Of a DNA stretch of 64,000 bases, positions 37,542 to 44,726 are shown in pieces. The translations under genes were made by a program, and so were the position numbers. Every line of letters begins with the position of its first letter. Position 1 is the stretch's first letter. The notes beneath the pieces were generated by a model, which did not search any database, had not been told where the DNA came from, and was given only the letters and a program-made list of their open reading frames with translations. This DNA is from Bittarella massiliensis (ex Durand et al. 2017) (lineage in GTDB: Bacteria > Bacillota > Clostridia > Oscillospirales > Ruminococcaceae). Location of the stretch: the NCBI RefSeq assembly GCF_001486165.1, contig NZ_LN908975.1, positions 62,001 through 126,000 on the forward strand. The letters run 5' to 3'.

Positions 37542-38219
37542 TTACTGCTCAATGGCTGTGATGTTGCCGTCCTCGTCCAGCTGGGCCAGAACGCCCCAAC
37601 TGGTGAGGATGCCCTTCTGGTTGACATCGCCGTGTGCGGCGCCGGCGAACTGAACGCCCTCGGCCACCGCCTCTAAGCGGATGGTCTTGTCGGTGTACTC
37701 ATTGCCCAGTGCGGCGTCCACCGCGAGGGACTGGAGAAGGGCCTCGCTCGCCTCCTGGGGGGAGATGGGGCGGCAGAAGTAGAAGGTCTGGGTCTCCCCG
37801 CTGGAGAAGGGAGGATCCGACTCCAGCCAGCCGCTGCCGGCCGGTGCGCTCACCTGGATGGCCGAGCCGTCCAAGTCGGTGCGCTTGCCGTTGTTCTCTT
37901 CATCTGCCCAGTACTTGGTCACCGTGACCCGCACGTAGGCGGCCACGGAGCCGGTGTTTTGTACGCTGTACACCCCGGCTTTGCCGGTGGCGTCCGCCAG
38001 GGCGACGGTGTCGCCGGGCATCACCGGCTGGGTCAGCCGGTATTCGGCGGCCGGTGATCGGGTCTGGCCGTCGGCCCAGCCGATCTGCAGGGTAGTGGCG
38101 GCCAAGGGGGCGCCCACAGCCCGGTCGCCTTCGATCTGGCCGGCGGCCAGAGAGCCGCCGACGGCGGTTGCCGCAACCAGGACCAGCGCCGCACCCATCA
38201 GCAAAAATCTCTTTTTCAC
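37542..38219 (-). CDS. SipW-dependent (TasA/camelysin-like) secreted protein 4
   Basis: A 225-residue protein. The N-terminal KKRFLLMGAALVLVAATAVGGSLAA-type sequence is the SipW signal-peptide pattern (a GGSLA cleavage region), followed by a beta-sandwich domain with VYSVQNTGSVAAYVRVTV, the hallmark of camelysin/TasA relatives, and a late YFCRPISPQEA segment. The GTG at 38219 is preferred (GAGGGAG 8 nt upstream); it overlaps the stop codon of the signal peptidase gene by 4 bp. Predicted to be processed by one of the two SipW-type peptidases encoded nearby and to form or cap the fibre (inference). Confidence 0.78.
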   Translation of the reverse strand: MKKRFLLMGAALVLVAATAVGGSLAAGQIEGDRAVGAPLAATTLQIGWADGQTRSPAAEYRLTQPVMPGDTVALADATGKAGVYSVQNTGSVAAYVRVTVTKYWADEENNGKRTDLDGSAIQVSAPAGSGWLESDPPFSSGETQTFYFCRPISPQEASEALLQSLAVDAALGNEYTDKTIRLEAVAEGVQFAGAAHGDVNQKGILTSWGVLAQLDEDGNITAIEQ

Positions 38220-38713
38220 TTGAAACGCTCCCTCTTCTTGATCTTGTCTGCAAACGCCCACAGCAAACATGCCAGGGCAAAGATCGCGATGCAGACCGCG
38301 ATGCCGCCGACGGAGTGTAAAGCCGTGGAGACGGCGCCTAAAAGCGGAATGGAAAACAGGACTTCACCGGTCACCCGGCCGTAGGAGACCGGGGTCACAT
38401 CGGGCTGTGCGTTGGCGTCGCCCTTGGTGATGATCTCCCTTTTCTGGGTGTCGTTTTGCACCACCCGGTGCACCTCCACCAACTCGGTGGCGCTGCCCAG
38501 GGAAAAGGTGATGATCGCCCCCTCCGCCAGCTCCTCTGGGTTACAGGACTTGGCGTAGATGGCGCTGCCCACCGGAAGGGCCGGCACCATGCTGGGGGTG
38601 AGGACCGAGTAGACCTGAAAGCCCAGCAGCCGGGGCAGGACCAGGGGAAGGGTGAGGAGGGAGAGGCCGATCATCAGCGCCGCTGCTGCAGCGCTGAGAA
38701 GTTTTGCCTTCAC
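38216..38713 (-). CDS. sipW: SipW-type signal peptidase I (copy 1)
   Basis: A 165-residue integral membrane serine peptidase of the ER/SipW subtype. The N-terminal helix leads to the catalytic Ser in VLTPSMVPALPVGS (about residue 41). The general base is His (VEVHRVV, about 81) in place of the Lys of bacterial-type SPases, and GDANAQPD is the conserved third box. A C-terminal helix (GGIAVCIAIFALACLLWAF) is present. In Bacillus, SipW processes TasA and TapA. Encoded between two of its presumed substrates. Confidence 0.9.
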   Translation of the reverse strand: MKAKLLSAAAAALMIGLSLLTLPLVLPRLLGFQVYSVLTPSMVPALPVGSAIYAKSCNPEELAEGAIITFSLGSATELVEVHRVVQNDTQKREIITKGDANAQPDVTPVSYGRVTGEVLFSIPLLGAVSTALHSVGGIAVCIAIFALACLLWAFADKIKKRERFK

Positions 38714-38769
38714 GGCGCCCCCTCCTTTCCCGATCGACTTGCCCTGCCCGTCTGGGGCAAAGGGTGAAA

Positions 38770-39474
38770 CTAGTTAAACAGAGCCTGGAGCTGGGTCGCC
38801 GTGGTGTTGGCAGCGGGGTCGAGGCTGGGGGCCTCCAGGTTCTTTTGCTGCACGGCGGCGGCCGAGACGCTCAGGGAGAAGCCGGCCTGGGCGTAGTTGT
38901 TGTCCCACTCCTCACCGGGGATGGCGAAGTGCTCGAACAGGGTCACCTGGTTGGCGGGATTGACGGTCTCACCGGCGGCGGGGGCGGTGTAGCTGACGGC
39001 CTCTTTGTAGTAGCAGAGGAGGGCGTCGCCGTCCCGGCTGACGATCCACTTGTCGGTGTCGATTTCAGCGGCGACCAGGTCCAGCAGCTGGCTGCTCACC
39101 GACGCGCTGTTGATGTTGGCGTCTTGGCTGTTGGGGACCTCGGCCTGGGCGGTCACCCGAATGGCCAGGTAGCAGGGCTGCGAGCCCTCTTCCACGGTGG
39201 CGCCCACCGTCTTGCTGATCAGGTCGCCGGGCATGATGTCGACATAGCCCAGGCCCTTGCCCTCGTTGTCGTTCACCGCGGTGACCATCTCTTTGCCGTC
39301 CACCGTGCCGGTCGGGGAGACGTCGACGATGTCGATGTCCACCTTGCCGGTGGTGAAGACGTTGTCGCGCTGGGCGGTGGTGTCGGTGAAGTAAGCCAGG
39401 GTCCCCCCCACGGCGATAACGGCGACTAGCAGCAGGCTGGCGGCGGCGATCAGTGCGTTTTTCCGTTTCATCAT
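38770..39474 (-). CDS. SipW-dependent (TasA-type) secreted protein 3
   Basis: A 234-residue protein with the clearest SipW signal motif in the locus: VIAVGGTLAYFTDTTAQRDN (residues about 19-38) and then VFTTGKVDIDIVD, as in TasA. The mature part is a beta-sandwich with a PCYLAIRVTAQAEV strand and a late DNNYAQAGFSLSVSAAAVQQ strand. TasA-like proteins polymerise into amyloid-like extracellular fibres, so this is a candidate main subunit. A 38-nt gap separates it from the preceding gene of the same type. Confidence 0.85.
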   Translation of the reverse strand: MMKRKNALIAAASLLLVAVIAVGGTLAYFTDTTAQRDNVFTTGKVDIDIVDVSPTGTVDGKEMVTAVNDNEGKGLGYVDIMPGDLISKTVGATVEEGSQPCYLAIRVTAQAEVPNSQDANINSASVSSQLLDLVAAEIDTDKWIVSRDGDALLCYYKEAVSYTAPAAGETVNPANQVTLFEHFAIPGEEWDNNYAQAGFSLSVSAAAVQQKNLEAPSLDPAANTTATQLQALFN

Positions 39475-39512
39475 TCAAACCCCTTTGCTGTTTTGGTGTG
39501 GTTGGCCTGGCG

Positions 39513-40124
39513 TTAGGCCAGGGTGAAGTTGGTGCCGGCCTTGGCGTTGAGGGCGGTCAGGGCCAGGGCGGCGGTGGTGTCGCTGCCGCTCATCCCCTCG
39601 GACTGGATGCCGTAGGCGTAGAGGGAGATGGAGGGGATGCTGGCGGGCTTTTCGCTGTAGTTGGCAAAGGTGACCTTGCTGAAGACAGGGGTCAGATCGC
39701 CGGTGGCTTTGACGGACGCGTTGTACTTGTAGACGCCGTTGGTGCCCTCTTCAGCGGTGATCTTGGTCCAGTTGGCGGTGTCGATGTTCAGGCTCATCAG
39801 GTTGTCGTCCACCCCGCTGATGATCACAAAGATGTCAGCGCCGGTGGTGGGGACAGCGTCGACCGAGACAAACGGGTCTTTGGGGACGGCCTTGTTGGGG
39901 TAGATGTCCTTGTAGGTGTTGGCCTTGACCTCGTCGGTGCCCAGCTGGTTGGTGTTTTGAATGTAGTTGTGCTCGTTGAGGTCGATGGCGAGTCCGTCGC
40001 TGGCGGAGAAGGCGTTTTCCACCTTTTCGGTGGTGCTGACGAAGTAGGCCAGGGTGGCGCCGATGGCGACCACGGCGACCAGGGCCAGAGAGAGGGCCAT
40101 GACGAGGATGTTTTTCTTTTTCAT
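39513..40124 (-). CDS. SipW-dependent (TasA-type) secreted protein 2
   Basis: A 203-residue paralogue with signal sequence VVAIGATLAYFVSTTEKVEN (SipW type) followed by a beta-rich domain of about 160 residues (IFVIISGVDDNLMSLNI, ending ALNAKAGTNFTLA). ATG 40124 with AAAAGGAG upstream. It differs from protein 3 in length and middle region, so it may be a minor subunit, tip or anchor. Downstream of the second signal peptidase gene. Confidence 0.84.
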   Translation of the reverse strand: MKKKNILVMALSLALVAVVAIGATLAYFVSTTEKVENAFSASDGLAIDLNEHNYIQNTNQLGTDEVKANTYKDIYPNKAVPKDPFVSVDAVPTTGADIFVIISGVDDNLMSLNIDTANWTKITAEEGTNGVYKYNASVKATGDLTPVFSKVTFANYSEKPASIPSISLYAYGIQSEGMSGSDTTAALALTALNAKAGTNFTLA

Positions 40125-40200
40125 TTCAATGCTCCTTTTCAAGTTGGCGGTCAAATGTGTTTATGTAAGGGGCTCTGCAGGCCCCAAAAACCGAAGGGTG

Positions 40201-40719
40201 TCAGGCGTCGCCCGATTGGGAGCCGCCGGCCTTCTCCTTCTCCCCCGCGGCGACGATGGCGGGGATGAAGTTGAGAAGGATGATGAGGATGGCCAGACCG
40301 CAGGCGGCAAAGATGCCGGTGGGGGTCCGAATGCCGGTGGTGATGTAGCCCAGCAGGGGGAGGTGGAAGGCGACCCGGCCGAACACCTGGGAAAAGGCGA
40401 TCTCCCCGTCAGGGGCGTCGTTGGCGTCCCCCTGGGTCACCAGGGTGCGGGCCTCGCCGTCCACGCTGAGGACCCGGTGGGTGACATAGGTGCTGCCGTC
40501 GGGCAGCAGATAGGTGCAGACGTCGCCGACTTGCAGTTGGGACGCCTCGGTGGGCTTGACGCAGACGATGCTGCCCACCGGAATGGCCGGCTCCATGCTG
40601 CCGCTGAGGACGGCCATCTCCCGGTAGCCAAGCAGCATGGGGATCAGGATGGCCAGGGCCACCGCCGTCAGGGCGGCCAGCAGCAGGGCGGAGAGGGTGT
40701 TGCAGATTTTTTTTGCCAT
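40201..40719 (-). CDS. sipW: SipW-type signal peptidase I (copy 2)
   Basis: A 172-residue paralogue of the other peptidase with the same architecture: N-terminal helix, catalytic Ser in VLSGSMEPAIPVGS (about residue 41), base His in TYVTHRVLSV (about 81), GDANDAPDGE box, C-terminal helix (GIFAACGLAILIILLNFIPA) and a short polar tail. Two copies in one operon suggest different substrate subsets or stages of assembly (inference). Confidence 0.9.
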   Translation of the reverse strand: MAKKICNTLSALLLAALTAVALAILIPMLLGYREMAVLSGSMEPAIPVGSIVCVKPTEASQLQVGDVCTYLLPDGSTYVTHRVLSVDGEARTLVTQGDANDAPDGEIAFSQVFGRVAFHLPLLGYITTGIRTPTGIFAACGLAILIILLNFIPAIVAAGEKEKAGGSQSGDA

Positions 40720-40738
40720 CGGTCTTCTCCCCCGCGCC

Positions 40739-41326
40739 CTAGAACAGGGCTGCGATGGCGGGGAGAGAGGTCAGGCCGCCGGGCTCTGCGAGGACGCTCT
40801 CCTGGTAGATGGTGACCGAAAAGCCGGTCTGCTCCAGAAAATCGCTTAAAGTCTTGGGCTGTCCCTCGCCCCCGTAGAGGTCTTTGCCGATCTTTACGCT
40901 GTACATCAGCGGCGGGGTGGCGCTTCCGGCAGGGAGGGGGGCGCAGTAGTAGAAAAAGCCCGATTTCGAGGTGTCGCCGCTCGCCCTGCTCCAGTCGGTG
41001 CGGTTGACTTCAATGTAGACCTTGCTCTCGTCTTTCATCGAACTGCCCTTGGGGACAAACAGAAGATCGCTCTCGGCCACGCCGGAGACCATGATCCGGG
41101 CCCGCACATAGGCAGGGGACTTGCCGGTGTTGACAATGGACACCGTCTTGTTGCCCAGGGAGTCGTCCTCCTCGATGTCGGTGCTCATGTCGGCGGGAGA
41201 GAAGCGGTTGGTGACCGCGCCGGTGCCCGACACCTCATAGGCCAGGGTCGAGCCGATGCCAAAGACCAGCGCCGCCGTCAGAAGGGAGAGCAGCAATTTT
41301 TTGCGGTTTTTCCAAAACGCCTTCAT
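40739..41326 (-). CDS. SipW-dependent (TasA/camelysin-like) secreted protein 1
   Basis: A 195-residue protein whose N-terminus (KKLLLSLLTAALVFGIGST then LAYEVSGTGAVTNRFSP) matches the SipW signal type, with LAYEVS in place of LAYFTD. The mature domain has VSIVNTGKSPAYVRARIMVSG, the camelysin pattern, and a YYCAPLPAG segment shared in spirit with protein 4 (YFCRPISP), so 1 and 4 form one subtype and 2 and 3 another. Between the adhesin gene (19 nt away) and signal peptidase 2 (20 nt). Confidence 0.8.
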   Translation of the reverse strand: MKAFWKNRKKLLLSLLTAALVFGIGSTLAYEVSGTGAVTNRFSPADMSTDIEEDDSLGNKTVSIVNTGKSPAYVRARIMVSGVAESDLLFVPKGSSMKDESKVYIEVNRTDWSRASGDTSKSGFFYYCAPLPAGSATPPLMYSVKIGKDLYGGEGQPKTLSDFLEQTGFSVTIYQESVLAEPGGLTSLPAIAALF

Positions 41327-41344
41327 GGGTTTCTCCTTTCTGCA

Positions 41345-44029
41345 CTAGTTCTCGTCTCGGTCGTCGGGGGAGGGGATCAGGTCGTCCTGCTTGGGGACGA
41401 TAAAGACCAGCTTCCCGTCCTCCACCTTGAAGACGTTGCGGGTGGCGCTGCTGTCGGTGGGGATGTCTCCGCCGCTGTACCGGTTTTGGAAGGTCACCTC
41501 TCGGTCGAGGGCAGAGGCGTTGTACTGCCGGCAGTCGCCGTCGTCAAAGCCGACGCAGAGGGTGGCGGCGGCGCCGTTTTGGGCAAAGTGGCCGGGGCGG
41601 TCGGCGGTGATGCCGGCCAGGGTGTAGTTGAGGTTTTCCAGCTCCTCCACCCGGTAGCTGCCGATGGGGACCGCGATCTCGGCCACCAGCTGGCGGCCAT
41701 TCCCGGCGGCGTTTCTCATGTCGATGTGGTAGTAGTGGGTCACGCCGTCCTCGCCGGTGAGTTTGAAGCTAAAGACGGGGTCGCCCTTTTCCAGATTTAC
41801 CTGGTCGAGCTGCTTGTAGATGCGCAGGGTGCCGTGATTTTGGCGGTAGCTGTTGACCAGGGTGAGGGTGGCGGGTCTGCCGGGGCGCAGGGTGACGGTG
41901 GCCTTCGAGGAGTCGACGCTCACGTCGTATCCCTCCACCTCCTCCCCCGTCTCGGAGAGGGTGTACTGTCCGGGCAGCAACTGCTGGGTATAGGTGAAGG
42001 TGTTGCCGTCCCAGTGGCCGCTGGGGTTGTCGCCCTTGACGGTGAAGGCGGTCTCGCCGTCGCCGTCGGTGACGGTAAAGGTGAGGGACTTTTTGAGGGC
42101 GGCCAGCTCCTGGTCGCTCAAGGGCCCTTCGATCACCTTGCGGATGGTGAGGTCGGCCTTTTTCAACTGGTTGGTGACGGTGACGGCGCTGATCCGCTCG
42201 GCCTGCACCACCCCTTCGGGGATCTTGCCGGCGCCCTTGCCGTCGGTGTCGATGGAGGTGGCGTTTTTGACCTGGTACTGGGGGGCCAGGTAGTTGTCTC
42301 CGGGGGAGACCTCCACCACCTGGAAGCTGCTGCCCCAGATGACCCCGGGGATGACCGCTTTCTCATCGGCCTTCAGGGGGATGACGCCGTTGGACGTGCT
42401 CTTTTTCACCCCGCTGTCTAGGTCGAGACTGCTGTCCTCGCGGCTCATCAGGTAGTACTCGCCCGCGTAGGCCTTGCCGCCGATCTGCACCTGCATGTCA
42501 AAGCTCTCGTCGGAGGACGCGCCCTGCATCACCTTTTCCACCGAGAGGTTGTAGAGGTTTTGCACCAGGCAGCGGTTTTCAAAGGTGACGGCGGGCCGTT
42601 CCTCCACCACCAGGTCCTCCGACTGGTAGACCTGGGTGGAGCCGTCGGGCCCCTCCGCCTTGGCGGTGGTGCTGTTGACGATGACCTCGTACTTGTCGGA
42701 ATAGGCGCCGATCTCGCTGGCGCGGTAGACGGTATTTGCCTTGATGTTGTCGGCCAGGGCGGCATACTGTCCGTGTTTGAGGGTGAAGGTGCCGTCGCTG
42801 GTGGTCCCCTCCCGCACCTTCTGGGCGCTGCCGTTCACATCGGTGTAGACGGTGTAGCGGCCGGTGTAGGGGGTGTAGCGGCCGCCGTCTTTCAGCTCGA
42901 CTTTAAACTGGAAGTCGGCGTCGGCAAAGTCGGCCATGTTGGTCTCGGTGATCTGTTTGCGCACCAGGATGGTCTCGTCGGGGATGGACTGGAGGTTGAA
43001 CTTGATGCGACAGTTGGAACCGCCGGCACCCCGCTCCATGTAGTAGTAGCGGAAGGAGTGGGAGCTGTAGTTCTGAAAGATCCAGTTGCCGTTTTTCTTG
43101 ACGAAGTTCTTGTTTACGTAGTCTTGGCCCTTGGCCGCTCTCATGATTTCGTAGAGGCTCTTGGTGACCACCTGATTTCCGCCCTTTTGGGTGTAGACGT
43201 GGTCGATGGTGACCTGCCCGGTGGCGAAGTTGATGGAGCCGCTCATGGCGTCGTGGATGCCGCCCATGTCCAGCACCAAAACCCCGTCGATGTAGATCCA
43301 GACGTCGTCATCGCCGGTGAACTCGAAGACCATGTCCCGGTTGCCGATCTTGCCGTTTTTCGGCTGCATGAAGTTGAAGTCCATGGAGAGGCCGAAGTGG
43401 TAGTTGGCGCCGCCGTTCAACGTCTGGCTGTTTTTCAGGTCGTTGAGGGGCAGGAACTTGGGGGTGGAGGGGGAGGTGTCTCCCGGCTTGTAGGGGGTGC
43501 TGTAGACTTTGAAGTTCTTGTCGTTGTTGTCCACGATGGTGGCGAAGTTTTTGGCCGCATCGTAGATGTAATAGCCCTCGCCGTCCTGGTAAAACAGGTG
43601 GTTGAGCCCGGTGCGGGCCGAGACCATCCCGTTGCCGTCACCGACGGCTTTGGGGTTAAACAGGTAGCTCAAGCTGGTGCCGTTGCTCAGGCGGGGGTAG
43701 GCGTTGCTCTGGGTCTGCATGGTGGACTGCACCGCTCCCTGCACCACCCCGCGGCCGCTCTTCCAGCCGTTCCAGGTGCGGCTACTGTCCCTGTGCTCGG
43801 CGCCGGAGCCGACAAAGGAGATGTAGTTGTCGTATTCGTTGGCCTTGGAGCCGTTGTAGTCGAACAAGTTGAGGTGGATCCCCCGCGAGGCGCTGTCCAC
43901 AGTTTGGATGGTGCCCAGGGAAGGGCCGTCGCCGGGGGCGGCCAGGGCGGCGGTGGGCGCCAGGTTCGCCAGCATGGCGGTGGCGAGCGCCGCGCTGAGT
44001 AAACGGCCGAACAGTTTTCGTTTCATCAT
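41345..44029 (-). CDS. fibro-slime domain adhesin with SpaA/Cna-B-like repeats
   Basis: An 894-residue secreted protein. A signal peptide covers residues 1-30 (LLSAALATAMLANLAPTAALA). The N-terminal third holds a PA14-like fibro-slime domain: GLSMDFNFMQPK, then VFEFTGDDDVWIYIDGVLVL and DMGGIHDAMSG (about residues 215-270). From about residue 355 to 860 there is a string of beta-sandwich modules with pilin-like starts (ETILVRKQITE, LYNLSVEKVMQG, ADLTIRKVIEG, HGTLRIYKQLD) ending in TFENR / TLVNSY / TFQNRY. These resemble Cna-B/SpaA modules that often form isopeptide cross-links. No sortase signal or C-terminal helix, so it may be incorporated into the fibre. Confidence 0.85.
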   Translation of the reverse strand: MMKRKLFGRLLSAALATAMLANLAPTAALAAPGDGPSLGTIQTVDSASRGIHLNLFDYNGSKANEYDNYISFVGSGAEHRDSSRTWNGWKSGRGVVQGAVQSTMQTQSNAYPRLSNGTSLSYLFNPKAVGDGNGMVSARTGLNHLFYQDGEGYYIYDAAKNFATIVDNNDKNFKVYSTPYKPGDTSPSTPKFLPLNDLKNSQTLNGGANYHFGLSMDFNFMQPKNGKIGNRDMVFEFTGDDDVWIYIDGVLVLDMGGIHDAMSGSINFATGQVTIDHVYTQKGGNQVVTKSLYEIMRAAKGQDYVNKNFVKKNGNWIFQNYSSHSFRYYYMERGAGGSNCRIKFNLQSIPDETILVRKQITETNMADFADADFQFKVELKDGGRYTPYTGRYTVYTDVNGSAQKVREGTTSDGTFTLKHGQYAALADNIKANTVYRASEIGAYSDKYEVIVNSTTAKAEGPDGSTQVYQSEDLVVEERPAVTFENRCLVQNLYNLSVEKVMQGASSDESFDMQVQIGGKAYAGEYYLMSREDSSLDLDSGVKKSTSNGVIPLKADEKAVIPGVIWGSSFQVVEVSPGDNYLAPQYQVKNATSIDTDGKGAGKIPEGVVQAERISAVTVTNQLKKADLTIRKVIEGPLSDQELAALKKSLTFTVTDGDGETAFTVKGDNPSGHWDGNTFTYTQQLLPGQYTLSETGEEVEGYDVSVDSSKATVTLRPGRPATLTLVNSYRQNHGTLRIYKQLDQVNLEKGDPVFSFKLTGEDGVTHYYHIDMRNAAGNGRQLVAEIAVPIGSYRVEELENLNYTLAGITADRPGHFAQNGAAATLCVGFDDGDCRQYNASALDREVTFQNRYSGGDIPTDSSATRNVFKVEDGKLVFIVPKQDDLIPSPDDRDEN

Positions 44030-44078
44030 TGCTGCCTCCTAAAGGGATGGTGTAGATGGGGCTTTTGGGGCGCCGGCT

Positions 44079-44546
44079 TCACGAGAAGGCGGCGGAGGGC
44101 TTGTCGCCGGGGGGAGAGGTCTCTTCCAGGGCGCTGTCCATCAGCTTGATCAGTTCCAGCGCGCTGCGGAAGTGGCTCAGTTTTCCCTCTTCCAGCCAGG
44201 TGACGGTGCCCTGCCAGGTGGCGTTTTGCCGGTAGGCGACCTGGACGGTGAAGGTGGCGCAGCCACCGGTGTGACCGGACAAGTCCTCGATCGGCTGTCT
44301 GTCCATACATGTGTTCCCCCTTTGTGCCGGCCGGGGGGAGAAGCTGCGGGCGAGCAGCCCCGGCTGCGGGTAGTTCCAGTTGTCAAAAAGTGTTTCGGCG
44401 GCGAGGAGCAGGTGCTCCGCGCCGTCAAATAAGACGGGGGCGGGCGCGTACCGGTGATAGAGCCGGCCGCGAAAAGAGCCGGTGCTCACGGCGTCCACGC
44501 AGATGCAAATGGCGTTCCTGGCGTGGCTGACATCTGGTGCGGGCAT
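44079..44546 (-). CDS. conserved hypothetical of fibro-slime loci
   Basis: A 155-residue cytoplasmic-looking protein in two parts. The first (AICICVDAVSTGSFRGRLYHRY ... FDGAEHLLLAAETLFDNWNYPQPG) and the second (GGCATFTVQVAYRQNATWQGTVTWLE ... FRSALELIKLMDSAL) each look like a small alpha/beta unit that I recall as conserved hypothetical proteins near fibro-slime or BTAD genes in Clostridia. No catalytic residues evident. The ATG at 44546 has a G-rich RBS (GGGGGGAGGGGG). First gene of the locus after the BTAD regulator; it could be a switch or export-control protein. Function unknown. Confidence 0.65.
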   Translation of the reverse strand: MPAPDVSHARNAICICVDAVSTGSFRGRLYHRYAPAPVLFDGAEHLLLAAETLFDNWNYPQPGLLARSFSPRPAQRGNTCMDRQPIEDLSGHTGGCATFTVQVAYRQNATWQGTVTWLEEGKLSHFRSALELIKLMDSALEETSPPGDKPSAAFS

Positions 44547-44595
44547 ACCCCTCCCCCCTTTCTCTCTGTATGGCTTTACCATATCAGCAGCGGGT

Positions 44596-44614
44596 AAAAA
44601 AACGGTTAAAACGG
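44596..44614. promoter_or_regulatory. direct A-rich repeat ahead of the fibre operon
   Basis: AAAAAAACGG (44596-44605) is followed immediately by TTAAAACGG (44606-44614), that is, an AAAACGG word repeated every 9 bp. It is upstream of the minus-strand fibre genes, where an OmpR/SARP-type regulator would be expected to bind direct repeats. Confidence 0.3.
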
Positions 44615-44671
44615 GGAGCGGAAAAGGGGAAACTTTTCCAATTGTTTCACCGGGTGTCAAAACGACAGAAA

Positions 44672-44700
44672 GCGCCCCCGCGCACAGGGCGCGGGGGCGC
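44672..44700 (-). terminator. hairpin after BTAD regulator
   Basis: A perfect 12-bp GC stem (44672-44683 / 44689-44700) is followed on the minus strand by TTTCTGT. It probably partly separates the regulator transcript from the fibre operon. Confidence 0.6.
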
Positions 44701-44726
44701 GAGGGAGAACAGGTAAAGAGGGGGCG

